Of a stretch of DNA of 64,000 nt, positions 10,201 through 23,500 are shown in pieces. The first letter of the stretch is position 1; every line of letters begins with the position of its first letter. The notes under the pieces are model-generated. The model made no database searches, was not told where the DNA came from, and worked only from the letters and a program-made list of their open reading frames with translations. Made by a program: the position numbers and the translations under genes. The stretch is taken from positions 1 through 64,000 of the IMG/VR virus record IMGVR_UViG_3300042308_000865; one strand, written 5' to 3'. The DNA is from a virus.

Positions 10201-12951
10201 TTCTTTAAATGTAATTATTTCACCCACTTGGAATCTATTAGAATTCAATACCACATATGATATTTTTGTTGCATTTAGTTTTTCTGCATAAACACCAACT
10301 GCACTACTGGTAGATCCTACAAATTCTTCGCCAACTAACAAATCATCAGTTTTTCCTGTTGGACTGATAATTGAAGAAAGTGTTAGATTTGGAAGTTCTG
10401 GTTCAGATGTATCATTTGATTCATATATTCCATATAGTATTGTTACATCTGGTTCAAGTAAACAAATATCTTCGTCCTGAACTCTTGTTCCATATGGATA
10501 AGTTCCATAAGTAAGTCCATCATTATTCGTAGTGGCACCTACACCGGAATAAGCATACTTAGACTTATCAACTACAATTGTCTTTACTCTATTTTTATTC
10601 TTAACTTTTGACTTAATATTCGTTTTTCTTAGTGTTGCAATTAATCTTCCTGTTCCAGAAGTAGTTTGTAATCCATTAATCGTTAATTCTCTGCCGCCAT
10701 TAGAAAATACAAGTTTATCTGAACTTAAACTCTCAGTAACACCAGAATTAGTGATAAGTACATATCTTTCTTCATCAAATGGTAAGAAAGTTTCAGTGGA
10801 TTCTGCAGAAACTGTATTCGTAGAATTGGTAGTAATAGTTACATTATATTGATTTCTTACGGTTAATGATGAGTCCGTCAAGTCCACTGAAGCAATATTT
10901 CTCTTTGGTAGTGTTGTATATAATGTATTATCAATTGATGACTGGAAATTAGAATATAAAACTCTAAAATCACTTGGGTTAATGTCAGATGTAGGTAGTC
11001 CACCATCACAGACACCAGAAACTGTAGTTACACCAGAAATTGTAATAGAACTCTGAGAAACTGTTTCTATTTTAGCAAAGGTATTTACCGATAGACCTGG
11101 ATTTGAAAATGCAACAGTTCCTCCAACAGTTGCAATTCCTGTGAAGATAAAGTCAGAGGAGGTTACAGTGCTAATTCCACCGCCAGTAGCAGTTATTTTT
11201 ACTTGTCCAACATTTGCTAGTACAGATTGCTTAATATCTGCAGTAAATGTTGATCCACTTCCCACTATTCCATACAAAGATCTTACTTCATTTGTAGAAT
11301 ATGCAGTGAGAGCAGTGGAAACTCTTGTATTTTCTATACCATCAAATATAAATCTTTCACCAACTAAAAATGATCCTTTCGTATTATATGCTGTTATAAT
11401 ACCTGAATTAGAAGCATTATATCTTAGGAAACCAGTTGCCCCACTAGATTTTCCTTTAATATAAGTTGGTGTAGTAAGTGTGATTGGTTCATTTAAAGAA
11501 ATTTCAGTATAAGTTTGAATATCATATAAAGCAATATCCCACTCATTAGCATTTGGAGTGGAAGTGTTATAAGATCCAGACTCCAGTGCAAAATCATATA
11601 CTCTTGCTAGTCCTATTTCTTTTCCTGCAGCACTAGTCTGGTTTGACCCTACTCTACGATCTCTTAAACTTAATGCATATGAAGTTGAAATTCCAAGTGA
11701 TGGTGATCCATATACTCTGTTGAGAGTATAAGTTGGTCCTGTAACATAATTTACGCTTTGATCTTCTAGTAATTTTGTAGTTCTTGGTTTTTCAAAATCA
11801 AGATATGTTGTTCCTACTACATCTATTTCATATCCGCTTACAAATGCCTTTAATGGAGATATAACATAAGTTCCTAACTCATCAGATGCTTTATTATTAT
11901 TGTATGTTAATTGTCCATCTCTAAACACACCATTATTTCCTTTTAGATCATCTAGAGTTTCATTAACAACAAGAGTTGGTGGTTTTACATAATAATTTCC
12001 AGATTCGTCATATGTTCTTCTTGCTAGCTCCTTCTCAAAAATATTATAATCGGGATTGGTAATCTGTTGTTGTAAAATTCCATTTCTAACTTCTAAAAGT
12101 TGTACAAAATTAGAAGTTAATTCTGAAGATGTATTATCTAATGGTATTTTTGTAAGTATTGCCTGAATCTGCAATCTGTCAGCACCTGGTGCCGCATAAT
12201 TTGAAAATCCCTGAGCATTGTCATTAATATCAATATCAAAATCGGAATTTACGATAGTTTCTGTAACTTCTAAACCAACTTTATAACTTGGTTTATTTCC
12301 ATATTGATCTAGAAGAATTGATTGTTCTTCAACATCTACAAAATGTCCTCTTAAATAATAAACACCATTAGATATGTGAGCAGAAGAGGCAATTGAATTT
12401 GGATTTCCACCTATAGTCAGTGCAAATCCATCTCCGGGTTGAATAATTACTGAATTATCTTCATTTATGGTACTTGTTTCAAATATTCCGTCTTCTACGA
12501 TTAAAATTTCATCCGCAGCAAAACCTTGTAAACTATTAGTAGCAGTATCTGATCCTAAAAAATTTACATATAGTGTATTATTTCCTCTTTCCGAATTAGT
12601 TAAATCTAAAATTCCAACTACCTGAGCTCTAACACCACTACTAGATCCTCTAATTCTTGCTCCAATCAAGTATGGCAAATAATCTAAAACTGCCGATCCA
12701 AGATAATTTTCTTGGAGTTCTACTGCATAATAATTATCAACATAGTTAATATTTCCAGGAATTACAACCGATCCTTCCTTAAAAAAGTGATCTCCAAGTT
12801 GTTCTATTTGACTTTGGAGAGTTGATTGTAATGTTGTTAGTTCTCTAGCCTGTACTGGATAACCTGGCTTAAAAAGAACTCTATAGTATTGATTTTCTCG
12901 ATCAAAGTCATCAAAATATGGAAATACGTTTAGGTTAGTTTGCTGTGGCAT
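7267..12951 (-). CDS. DUF4815-type virion structural protein, Pro/Gln-rich tail
   Basis: 1894 aa. The N-terminus (NVFPYFDDFDRENQYYRVLF, then VQARELTTLQSTLQSQIEQL and FKEGSVVIPG) is the DUF4815 signature found in large baseplate or tail proteins of T4-like cyanophages. The long middle is beta-rich. Around residues 1590-1640 is the segment (GKINRVQENILSVRT) that in related phages is followed by DPLAQTF. Here it is replaced by a Pro-rich stretch (about 1655-1740), a basic region and a terminal Gln-rich tract encoded by CAG/CAA repeats (7283-7320). It lies between gp8 and the 833-aa protein, the place of T4 gp9-gp12. Confidence 0.87.
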   Translation of the reverse strand: MPQQTNLNVFPYFDDFDRENQYYRVLFKPGYPVQARELTTLQSTLQSQIEQLGDHFFKEGSVVIPGNINYVDNYYAVELQENYLGSAVLDYLPYLIGARIRGSSSGVRAQVVGILDLTNSERGNNTLYVNFLGSDTATNSLQGFAADEILIVEDGIFETSTINEDNSVIIQPGDGFALTIGGNPNSIASSAHISNGVYYLRGHFVDVEEQSILLDQYGNKPSYKVGLEVTETIVNSDFDIDINDNAQGFSNYAAPGADRLQIQAILTKIPLDNTSSELTSNFVQLLEVRNGILQQQITNPDYNIFEKELARRTYDESGNYYVKPPTLVVNETLDDLKGNNGVFRDGQLTYNNNKASDELGTYVISPLKAFVSGYEIDVVGTTYLDFEKPRTTKLLEDQSVNYVTGPTYTLNRVYGSPSLGISTSYALSLRDRRVGSNQTSAAGKEIGLARVYDFALESGSYNTSTPNANEWDIALYDIQTYTEISLNEPITLTTPTYIKGKSSGATGFLRYNASNSGIITAYNTKGSFLVGERFIFDGIENTRVSTALTAYSTNEVRSLYGIVGSGSTFTADIKQSVLANVGQVKITATGGGISTVTSSDFIFTGIATVGGTVAFSNPGLSVNTFAKIETVSQSSITISGVTTVSGVCDGGLPTSDINPSDFRVLYSNFQSSIDNTLYTTLPKRNIASVDLTDSSLTVRNQYNVTITTNSTNTVSAESTETFLPFDEERYVLITNSGVTESLSSDKLVFSNGGRELTINGLQTTSGTGRLIATLRKTNIKSKVKNKNRVKTIVVDKSKYAYSGVGATTNNDGLTYGTYPYGTRVQDEDICLLEPDVTILYGIYESNDTSEPELPNLTLSSIISPTGKTDDLLVGEEFVGSTSSAVGVYAEKLNATKISYVVLNSNRFQVGEIITFKESGITATVTAFDAGDNNITANYTFDNGQRNTIYDYSRITRKSNSKEPVRKLKIAYESASFSTSDTGNITTADSYNQFDYCDIPSVNGIRNTDILDIRPRVSNFAVTTSALSPFEFNARSFTSSGNSASNVLASDESILLNYSYYLPRIDKIYLTKDGVFQLNKGEPADNPQPPVDIDDALNIATITLPAYLCNVNDASLNLAEHKRYRMKDIHSLENRIKNLEYYTSLSLLETDTSNLFIRDVNGLNRFKSGFFVDDFSTTSAQKKVTIVKNSIDIENSELRPSHYTTEVDLIIGSNSLIGLGVTANPQADLRYVTDLNGTNIAKSKELVTLNYVEVEEIVQPYATRIESVSPFRVGYYGGTINLIPSSDVWVDTVRLLANTTEISTNYIQSESQITAAELDKQSGFGPVTWGSWETVWTGSTKAVDTRTVNVGYYIIKEDLETTTKTGTSTRTGVRKITKDEFKNVSLGDTVLSTEISSYMRSRNIEFVAKRLKPITRVYSFFNGVDVNRYITPKLLEISMISGTFQVGETVEGTIVSSSTSGLGVIQSDPKITFRVATANHRYGPYNLPTDISKANPYNVAETLPSEYSSTSTVLNIDTFSLSQQPQGEFSGFVQSGMKLRGQTSGAEATITQVRLVTDRNGVVMGSFFIPNPNVFGNPTFQTGTKLFRMTSSSTNSLIDSTITSAEEKFYSEGKINRVQENILSVRTVRTETQTVIESKVESSTGPTAVVATTIVGNTLPPYVPPAPPVLPTPNDDGIVPLDESLGSQEPQSTYPEPEPPIDPPIESDPPVNDVPPPPSIPEDGTPKDPKKNKNVRTSYTNVDGVSTPFTQVKYKGKWYTGPELIKKIGKKAAASEFRKNNVKLTELDKNPIYAALSLNNKETKVSKGTVFTLQNTLPGTPERAQAELLRKNKLTGQQKIKQGSTGFKATALGVVKVPAIKNKGSNSTRTNPPPAPPTQQQQQQQKQQQNKNKRR

Positions 12952-12957
12952 AATTCT

Positions 12958-14514
12958 TTAGAATTGCAAAATGACTTTGATATCTTCTTTTTGATTAGAC
13001 GACCTAGTTATGGAAGGTCTATTATCAACATAAATTATATTACCGGAATACTTCTCAACCTCTGGATTTGAGGTTCCATTAAAAAATGTTTGCCCAAGGT
13101 AATACTTTCTATTATTTATTGTGGTAGAGACACCTGTAAATGATGTATCAATACCAAGACCACTAACTCCAGATGCTGTAATTGTCAATGATCCACCTGT
13201 TTCTGGAAATGCTGTAAATCTATGCAATTTAAATCCATACAACGTATCTGGATTTTTAGATCCATCACTATTAAATCCAACCAAAGTTCTATCTTGCCAA
13301 TACTTTAATACTCCAGTATTCTTATCATAAGAAACTACTCTACCAACTGCAGTAGATCCTACACCAATAGTTTGAGATATTAAACTGTCAGCAATAAAAT
13401 TTGCGGTGCTATATCCAGTTCCTACTAATTTTAAGGCAGATAGTGAACTAGCTTTACTCTCATTTAAAACCGAGTCTGAATTATAAGACAAAGGATTTTG
13501 TACTATTCCAACTCTTGCTATTTGATTTCCTGTTATAAAGTCTGGATTTTCATTATCATTTTCAATCCTTGAATAAACTAAAACTCTGTACGCACCCAAC
13601 TCTCTATAAATGTCATATCCATGTCCGTTTTGTGGTGGAATAATAACATCAAAAACTGGACTAGATGATCCAGTTGGAACAGTTCCAGAAACTAAATCAA
13701 TTGTTCCATAAGTATATCCAGAACCACCATTTGTGACTATTACAGATCCTACTTTTGAGTCGGCATTGACTGTAATAGTACACTCAGCTCCAGCGCCATC
13801 GCCGTAAATAGGAACTCTGGTATAAGTTCTACTTGCAGTTCCTAAACCTACGCCTCTATTAGTTACTGTTACAATTTTAATTTGACCACTTGTTAGCGCA
13901 TTATTTCTAACTGCAGAATAATCTGAATTTGTTTCCCAATCAGAAGGAACAGGAATAAAATTAGTAGAATCAAATTTTACCAGTTCACTTGGTTTAATGG
14001 TAAACAAATATTTCCATATATAACCGTCTTCGCTGTCTCCCGCTGATCTTGGTTCTAAATCAGTAAAAGTTGGCTCATCTAGAGATGGTTTTCCGCTAGG
14101 ATTTTCTGGATCAACACCATTATAAAGACAAATATAAACTCTATAATCACTATTAACTACATAGTAGTTTGCTGAATATAAATTTGTGGAATTTGATGGT
14201 ACTGATACTTTAGTTCTATTAATATCATGCCTATACATATCATAAATTGTTCCTGTTGTCCAAGTGACTTTTCTAACCACTTGACGAACATCACTACTCA
14301 AAATTTTCTTCAATGCAATCATTGTATCCCAGTAATCATTCTGTTCATCAAAAGAATCTTTTGGTGCTGGAGGAACAGAATCCCAATTTGCATCGTAATT
14401 TGATGCATTTGGAAGACCTACAAAGGTATAATAGCTACTTGTGGTTGAAGTAGCTGCTGCGACAAAATTCTTTGCGTTTAATACTCTAAGTTGATCAGTT
14501 ATAATTGCAGACAT
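12958..14514 (-). CDS. gp8: Baseplate wedge subunit gp8-like
   Basis: 518 aa (T4 gp8 is 334 aa). The N-terminal half has the gp8 layout: SAIITDQLRVLNAKNFV, then YDMYRHDINRTK, YYVVNSDYRVYICLYNG, and EDGYIWKYLFTI at about 185. gp8 is a baseplate wedge protein that binds gp7 and gp10 in T4. A GGSGYT unit near residue 260 and beta-rich additions account for the extra length. A perfect TATAAATA lies 17 nt upstream. It follows the gp7-position giant as gp8 follows gp7 in T4. Confidence 0.87.
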   Translation of the reverse strand: MSAIITDQLRVLNAKNFVAAATSTTSSYYTFVGLPNASNYDANWDSVPPAPKDSFDEQNDYWDTMIALKKILSSDVRQVVRKVTWTTGTIYDMYRHDINRTKVSVPSNSTNLYSANYYVVNSDYRVYICLYNGVDPENPSGKPSLDEPTFTDLEPRSAGDSEDGYIWKYLFTIKPSELVKFDSTNFIPVPSDWETNSDYSAVRNNALTSGQIKIVTVTNRGVGLGTASRTYTRVPIYGDGAGAECTITVNADSKVGSVIVTNGGSGYTYGTIDLVSGTVPTGSSSPVFDVIIPPQNGHGYDIYRELGAYRVLVYSRIENDNENPDFITGNQIARVGIVQNPLSYNSDSVLNESKASSLSALKLVGTGYSTANFIADSLISQTIGVGSTAVGRVVSYDKNTGVLKYWQDRTLVGFNSDGSKNPDTLYGFKLHRFTAFPETGGSLTITASGVSGLGIDTSFTGVSTTINNRKYYLGQTFFNGTSNPEVEKYSGNIIYVDNRPSITRSSNQKEDIKVILQF

Positions 14515-14530
14515 TTTACCGTTTTTTATC

Positions 14531-14538
14531 TATTTATA
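14531..14538 (-). promoter_or_regulatory. Late promoter (TATAAATA)
   Basis: Perfect late -10, 17 nt before the gp8 start codon, in the gap after the giant gene. Confidence 0.7.
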
Positions 14539-14539
14539 G

Positions 14540-17500
14540 TTATTGTTGTAATGTAGTTGAATATCCAACGTATCTCAATGGATTTAATCTTTGAACAATT
14601 GGTGATGTAGAAAGACCAGATATGCCATTTCGAGTATATGCTGTAAAGATTGTAGGATTCTTTCTTGTAGGAACACTTATTCTGCCCCAACTAAATTCAC
14701 CATAGAAATTACTAAATCCAGTTCCAGTCAATCCATTATAATTCAAGACACTAACCACAACTCTTGAAACGTTAGTTACGCCGACTCCAGGAACGCTTGT
14801 AGATGCTATAGAAACTGATGCAACCTTATAAACATTATCTAAACAAGTTGTACCAACGCCAACAATTGATGAGTTGGAATCTAGAGAAGTAATACCAAAT
14901 CCAATATTAGAATTGAAAACTGTAAAGTAATAATCTGTCTTAATACCACTAATACCAGTCGTTGCAATTCCAACATTAATGTTAGTATTTCTTAAGTAAG
15001 AATCTGTTGGAACAAATAAATCAAATACAATTCCAGTGGATGCAACACCAACAGTGGTAGTTTTTATGCCAACTATAATTCCAAAATCACCTTCATAAGT
15101 AACATCTTCAATTTTCTCATAATTAAGTGCTGGATACTCAATTAAAACTTGAGGTGGTTTGGATGAAGTATATCCGAATCCAGGATTTGTAATTGTAAAT
15201 GAAGTAACAATACCAGAAGTGATAGAAGAAATCGCTAAAGCAGTACTTCCTATTCCTACAGAAGTTCCAAATCCAATTGGATTTGAGATAGTAACTGAAG
15301 GTGTAGTTGTAAATCCAGATCCACTATTAGATAAAGAAATAGAGGAAACTGTTCCTGCGGCAGATACTATTGCAGTTGCTGAAGCACCTACAATAGTGTC
15401 CTGAGAAGTTACTAAAATCTTCGTCTTGAATGGTATTGTTGCGTTTTCTCTAGAATCATCAAAGAATATCTTTACGCTTTGTACAAATATCTCAGTTGAA
15501 CCAATACCAACGTTACTAATAATATTTGATAGTGGTTGGATGAGTGGCTCATATAACTCTCTATCCTTTCCAATTTCCTTTCCATTAATAATCTTATCCT
15601 CAGTTTGTCTACACCAAATAAGTGGTCTAGATAGATCTTCATCAAGAGTTAATCCTGGTCCCGGATATGAATTTGTTTGAATGGTATCAGAAGCAACTAT
15701 TTCGGTAACAAGTCTGTCATCTTCTTTAAGTAGAACGTTATCACTATTCAGTCTTACATCATCTCCAATTTTTATAGTTTCTAAAATATCAGCAAAAAGA
15801 ACATCTACAGACTCGGTTCCTTTATAGAATATAATCTTACAACTATCTCCTTCTTTTGGAGCTTCTGTAAATGTTATAATACTACCACCTTTGAAGATAT
15901 ATCCAGATCCTGGAACTTGTAGTACATCATTGATAAAGACCAATAAAGTCGCTTGAACATCAATATTTGATCCAACTCTTGCTCTAATTGAAGTTTGTGT
16001 TCCATTTATCTTTATTGGGAATGTTCTTCTTGTTCCATTAAATAAGTTTTCTATTTTATCAATTACTTGAAGGTCTCCTACTGACCAGGCAGAAAACGCA
16101 TCGGAAAATACTTGATCAATTGATAATTCAAAATTTCTAAATGGTTTAGAAGGATCAGTTGGTATTCCAGTCAATCCTCCAGTAGGTACAGTTAATACCT
16201 CCGAGACCTTATAAGCATATCCAAGATTTTTAATTTCAAAATCAGTAATACTAGATGCCTGACCAACAACAATGTTTACAGTTGCTGCAGTTCCTATACC
16301 CGAGTATCCAGGAGCATATATTAGAGGAATATTTGAATAACTTAATGGAGAATCAAATACTACTACAGGAGGATTGGATGAAGTATATCCTGAACCTGGA
16401 TTAGTGATAGTAACATTATTGGAAACATGTCCAGAAGAAATGGTTGCAAATCCAATAAATTCATAATTAACATTTCCAATGCTTGCAGTTTTTACTCCAA
16501 CATCCACAAACCCAATAGTTGGTGAATTCAGACTTATCAATACTGTGGAATCTGCAGTGATTCCCTGTGATGATGTATTTCCACTACCTATCAATACATG
16601 TGATATTCCTACACCAACTATGGGAACGTCTATGAATGTAGATCCTATATTAATAGTATTAGATGAAGATAAACTCAATTTTTGAATAACACCATTTGAA
16701 TTATTGATAGGAATAATGGTAGATCCAGCACTAATTGAAGTGGAGGTTTGAGTAATTATTTCATACTTTGATTGACCCCTATATCCAGATCCAATATTTC
16801 CAACACTAATTGAAGAAATTGTTCCTCCAACTGAAACTATTGATGTTCCTCCTGCAGATACTAGCGGTTGATATCCAAATCCTTGAGAAGAAGCAACGGA
16901 AACAATCACTCCACCTCTAGGTATACTTGCAGTATTAACATCATATGATGTAGATGAAATACTTCCGGTGAATGCTAATGTTGTTATTCCGGCGCCATCG
17001 GACATCTTATAATCACCTTGAATGCTAATAGTTCCAAGTCTTTGTGGTTCTTGGAATATATTATTAATAAGAAGAATTATAGATCCTGTAGAAATTCCAC
17101 TTACATCAGATTTATTTGAAGTTAATTTAAATTGTGTTTGAATTCCAGTAAATTGTTCAGATAATCCATCAAAAATATAATTTTTGTCATATGAATCAAG
17201 AGTTCCATTTTCAAGACCAGATCTTAAAAAAACTCTTCCACTAAATGTGGATCTTGTCGTAATTCCAGTATAGTCTCTAGAATCTGGTTTATTTGTGATT
17301 GTTCCTATTGGAGAGTTTCCATAAGGTGCTTCTACGAAATGTATAGTGTTATCAATGATATTATAGTTTCCAGTAATTTTTGTTATTAGAGATCCATTTA
17401 AATGGTTTGCTGGATCAGTTCCCATCCAACCTCTATCAACTAGAAGAACATTAGTACTTCCAAATCCAACTGTATTGACCTTTATAATTTCATTATCAAC

Positions 17501-20500
17501 CTTAAGCAAATCTCCTCCAAATATCGAAGTTATTCCAGAAAGAGTAATAGTATTCTCATTTAATGAAGATGACCTCGATAGAAATGTAGTAGTTGATGTT
17601 GATACAATTGGCGTTTGAATCAAATTATCAATAGAAATTAAAGACTTTGCATTCTGCTTTAATGAAGTTAATTTATGAGTAGTGCCAATACCAACAGAAG
17701 TCAAACTAAACACTTCTGGAACTGTTTTTAGTGCATTTTGAGCAGAAGATGCTAATTTAATATTAAGATCATTTACTTTAACAACAAAAACACTTGATGG
17801 TAGTTTATCAGTTGTTCCTATTCCAGTGATAGTTGTGGTTGCAATCCCAATTGGAGATCCATCACCTTCACTATATGCCAATTCTTCTCCAGTAACAAAA
17901 TAATGCTTAGGAATTCTTATTGTATCTTTTGTAATATCTACAATTGTAGAATCTGAAGCATTAAATACTCTTTGGAAAATAGGATTTTGTTGATGATATA
18001 GGTTGAATGATTTTTTAATCGAATTGTAAGTCCCTTGATAACCTGTAAACTTGGAATCAATTCTTGCATTTTCCAAACTATAGAATTCAAAAGAATTATC
18101 TACATCAACAACGCGCATAGCGTGCTGATAAACTCTAACATCAACATTTATATTTGGATTTGGTGTAAAATACAAACTGGTTCCTGTAGCACCAACACCA
18201 ACTCCCATTGTACCTAGTCCAGAGGAAGACTCAACTATACCAAACTCAGCAAGATATGCATCAGTATCATCATCAACAACTGTAATCTCTGATGCTTGAT
18301 ATGTATTATTTGTTTTGTCCTCAACTACTACAAAATAATATGCTCCAGAATGATCTAAACTATAAGTTGAAATTTTATTTTGTGTTGGTGTGGGAGACGA
18401 TGATATTGAAACATAACTGGACTGGACTTGACCGGTATTAAATGTCAATGATCCCGTATTAGTTCCTATAGTGCTTGCTACAGAAACTCTAACTGTATTG
18501 GCAATATATGTTGTTCCTAATCCAACATTTGGAGTAAAATCTAAGTTTATATTGGATCCAGAAATATAAGCGGTGTAAGAACCTATTCCATCTCCAACAT
18601 ATCTAACTCTACTTTCGTTTGAAAGTTGTCCATATTCAAGAATACTTACATTATTTCCATCGTGAATAAGAGTCAACTCGTTAAATTCATAATATTCTCC
18701 ATTTGTGGACGAAAGTTCTACTAATACTTTAGATGCTCTATATGTTGATCCGATACCAACAATAGTTGTTTGTGAAGAAGTTCCTGATGGTATAGTCGCA
18801 GTGGATGATTTTAATTCAACAATATTTCCAAGAGATGTACTTCCAATTCCAGAAATAATATCAGTAATTCCATAAGACATCACACTAATATCATAATCAT
18901 TAACTAAGAAGTTCAATGGATAAAATCTTAAAGTTCCTTCAGATCCAAAAATAGAAAAATCAAAAGATCCTAAATCTCTATTAGTTTCAACTCTTGCATA
19001 TTGACTCAAATAACCTTCTAGTCCATCATGTAATAATGAAACTAGATAGACCTGCCTCAGACCAGTAAATCTTTTGTCTCTTACATAAGTTACATATTTT
19101 TTGGATCTTATATCAGATAGTCTAAAGGTATCAGCATTTGCATAGTTATTTTCTGCAGGAACATTTGAAAACTGATCACTGAAATCATCAATCATTAAAA
19201 CTCTATTTCCAAGTGATTGGAATTCATCTTGGAGAGAGACTGTATTGAGAATAATTTCATTTGAAATATAATTATCAGAAATTTTTATAGTTTTTTCTCT
19301 AGCAAGATCAAAATCATTAACACAATTTAGATCTATTTCTTGAATTAAATCTGATATGCCAATAAAACTTCCTTCGTTTTGTGCAGTAGATATTCCCGTA
19401 AAAGATGCATCAATAGACTCAATTTCCAAGTCACCAAATTTTTTGAAACCAACTGTGTGGTTTAAATTACCAATAGATTCATTCCAAGTTTCATAATCAA
19501 CTTTCGATTTAATAGAATATGAAAAATACTGATAATAATTATTATCTGAAGTTACTTGTAGTGCATTATTTAAGAATCCAGTTTCTTTATTCCACCCCTT
19601 GTTCACTACTGCAGATGGGCCTATTAAATAGACAGCATTAAAATCTTGCACATCTCCAATAGTTCCTTTGGCGTTTGAAGTTTCTCCTCTAATAAATTTA
19701 CCTTGATCAAATGAATCTGAAGAAGAAACTTTAATCTGTTCTGTGTCAGAATTCCACTCTAATACAGTTCCAGAATAAGATTCGCTAGTAACCTTTTCAC
19801 CTACTATAAATGCACCTGGTTTCAATACAGGATTAAAAACTGGAAAGTATTTTTCAGGAACAACGATGCCTGCAGAATTTTCTGCATTAAATGTTCCGGG
19901 AATTTCTGATCCAGATAAGTAATTTGAAAGATTATATGTAATAGAAGCTCCAGATCCTCCATATTGCGGACTTACTGAAGTTAATGTAAATAATGCATAA
20001 TCATAATTCTTTGAGTTATATCCCTTTGCAGTTGTTGCTATGCCAACACTTACATTTTCAACCAGAACTCTATCGCCAACATTAAATGGAAAAGTCTGAC
20101 CAAAACTATAGTTTACACCAAGTTCTATAGTTACATCTTTTGTGGAATTGTTAAATGTTACATTGTCAATGGATACTCCATTTGAGTTATTAATAGGCAC
20201 AATACGTGGTGTTGCATTATTAATTCCATCAGTATTTTTTATAATATCAACTTCTTTTGTTTTTATATTAAATTTCAAATCAACATCAGTAACGACTTTA
20301 TTTGTAACTGAATCAATAACTACTAAATTTGGAGATAATGTGTAGTTAATTCCAACAGAAGAAACGCCGATGTTATCAAAAGTGGAAAGTGGTTTAACTT
20401 TTAATACTTGAGGTAGTTTGGAAGATGGACTCAGAGTAATATCTGATGGATAATCAAATCCAATATCATCAATGTCAATTCGATTAATGTTTCCAATTGA

Positions 20501-23500
20501 ACTAGTGTTTGGATTTAAAATTGCATCTCTTCCAATCTCTGAAAATACTGAAGTTATTCCGGGTAAAGACTGATAATTTTTACCGCCGGACAATAAATCA
20601 ATTTCACTAATTGCACCAATTGCTGTTTTAGAGTCTGTAAAATATTCAAAAAGTCCATCAGAACTTGTGTAGGATGTTTTTTCTGGATAATCAATTATAT
20701 TGAATGTGAAAGTCGTTTGTCCAACTCCAACTACATTATGAAAACCAGAGTATGAACTTCTTGTTAGTTTTAATGTGTTATTAGAATCTACATTCTCATC
20801 GTCTATTATAATTTCCTTTTTAACCGTTGAGTTGTTGAACAAATCAACAGGAACCAAACGATAGTACAAATCTGTCTCTACGCCAGAAGTAGTTAATTTG
20901 ACAGAAGAAGTAGAATCAATACCAATTTTTCCTGTTTTTATTACACTAAAATTAGAAGATCCTTCAATTTTATCAAAAACCTTAGTAAAATTAGAATTAG
21001 AATAGATTACAAAATCAAATGCTGAATATAAATTAGCATTCTTTGTAAAGGAAAGTGATCTATCTGATAGATCAAAATTTATTGTTTGATTGGGAATAAT
21101 AGGAATACTAGGATTGACTAATGAAATAGATCCTTCAGAAGTACTCGTAAAGTCTATAATTTCTGGAACTTCTTTAGTCGCATTGTAATAACTTGAAGAT
21201 AATCTAATGTAATCTTTATTATATCTCACAATATAATAAATTTTATCATTTTCCAAACCTCCAATTGAAGTTGTCGCATTATAAACTACTTTTTGTCCTG
21301 TAGTATACTCATGATTTTCAATGTATATCTTATTGTCTGATAAATTTACTGCAGATGCAGTGAAAGATCTTGGGTTAACAAGAAGTCTTTTGTTTTCATC
21401 ATTATATTTAATTACTACATTGGTGGTAATTCCTGGAAGAGAATCAATAAAAATACTATCTCCTCTTTCTAATCCATGAGTTGAAGCCGCGGCAACAGTA
21501 ACTGTGTTTCTTAAAACTTCTCCAGTTAGAACATTGGAGTAATTTGTCTTAAAACTGTGATTAACACCAGATCCTACATTTGTAAAATAAACTGTTGATG
21601 TTAAGATACTGCTGTTTATTCCTACAAATGATCCTGTTGATCCCAATCCAACTTTATTTGTAGAAATACCGATTAAATCATCAGATACTTTTGCAACATA
21701 AATTACTTGATTATCAAGTAATTGGAAACTTGAAGCGCCATCATCAGAAACAAAGAATGGAGATCCTCCATTACTAGAGTAAATTAACTCATCTCCAGTG
21801 TTTAATGAATGTGATTGTAGATATATTGTTTTAGTCGGAACAAAAATATTAGTGATTCCAGCACCTGGATTTGAAAAATATAAAGTTGATCCGATTCCCA
21901 CTCCAGAAGTCGTACCAAGACTGAGTGACTCTGTTGGATTAAAATATAGTTCTCTATTAAAATTAAAGTTAAAATTGCTGTTATTATTTCTAAATCCTAT
22001 GGTAAATTTTCTTGTTTGTTCATATAAAACCGTAGATGCTGTATGAGAAACTCCTACAGTTGAATCATATCCTCTTAAAACCTTAATTCTAGAGGAAAGT
22101 TCATCTACAGAAAGAACTTTAACCTTTTCATTTTCAACTTTATAAACGTCATTTTCTCTAATATATGAGAAGTCTAAAGATCCATTTATATCAAAATAAG
22201 TGACAATTCCGGTAGATGTAGAATTTCCTACTGCTTTTGATAGAACTAAAGTGTGAGTATTAACTCCAACTACAAAAAACGAATTAAAAATCTTAACAGA
22301 AGTGCTTAAACCAGATATTGAAACAATATCATTGCTTATAAAACTATGTGGTAATGAAGAAAATCCTACAAGTTTATTTCCATTATTATATGGATAAAAT
22401 TCAACTCCTTGAGTGTAGGTAGAAGCAAAACTAATTGATTTTATTTCTTTTCCTTTTACAAACGATACTTGACCGTAAGCATTGAACCCGCCAGAATTAG
22501 TATTATTAAAATTGATAGTATCTCCTACTTTATATCCAGAACCTCCAGTAACAACTCCAACATTAGATAGTTGTCCAACAGAAGTTGATCTTACAGTAAC
22601 TACTGGTTTTCTAACTTTTAATGGATCAAATACGAAATCATATCCAGAGTTATTGCTTTTTAGATTGTATGGTTTAGTGTTCCTCCAAATTCCAGATTCT
22701 GTATAATTAAAATTATTTTGGTTTATGTTTCTATCATAATTTACATCAATTGGAGTAGATTTAAAAGTATTACCAACTATGTAAGGGAAAACTGGTTTTT
22801 TGTAATTCCTGAAGACACCGGCAGTTTCTGTTAATCCATTATTAATTGTAGTAAAATATGCATAAGTTCCGTTTGGATACTCTGGTGTTACACAAAATCT
22901 TCCATTATGCTCATCTAAATCTCCACTTGCATTATATTGATAATCTTCAACAAAAAATCCTTCTGGATATATTCTTTGTCCTGTAGTAGAAATTGGATCT
23001 GGTCTATCACTAGAAGGCAATGAAATATATCCAGATGTAAGTTCTCTTACAGATCCTCCTGTTTTTTCGCTATAACCATATGGTCCGTAAATTGGATTTC
23101 CATCGTATGCCCATCCAATTATAGGTGAGTGTGTGGTAGAAACTACCTCTCTATTGTTTACTAATTTTAAATCTGGTACATAAACTTTGTTCCCATTTAC
23201 ATAATCAATACCAAATACACTTCTTCTTAACTTTCTTGGTGCATATAAATGACAATATTGTGAACCACTTACAGTATATGAAGAGACCTCAACTACACCA
23301 TCATCATCCACAATTTGTTCATCATTTAAATATCTTTCTACAGTGTTAATAGTCCAAGATTTTATTTTTACTTCGTGTGAGAATCCATTTCCAGAAGGAA
23401 CTATATTTAAGAAAGTTCCCGTAGTATTAAATCCGACTCCGCCATTAACAACCTTTACTTCAACAATTTTACCAGAATTTACAATAGGAGTTAAAACTGC

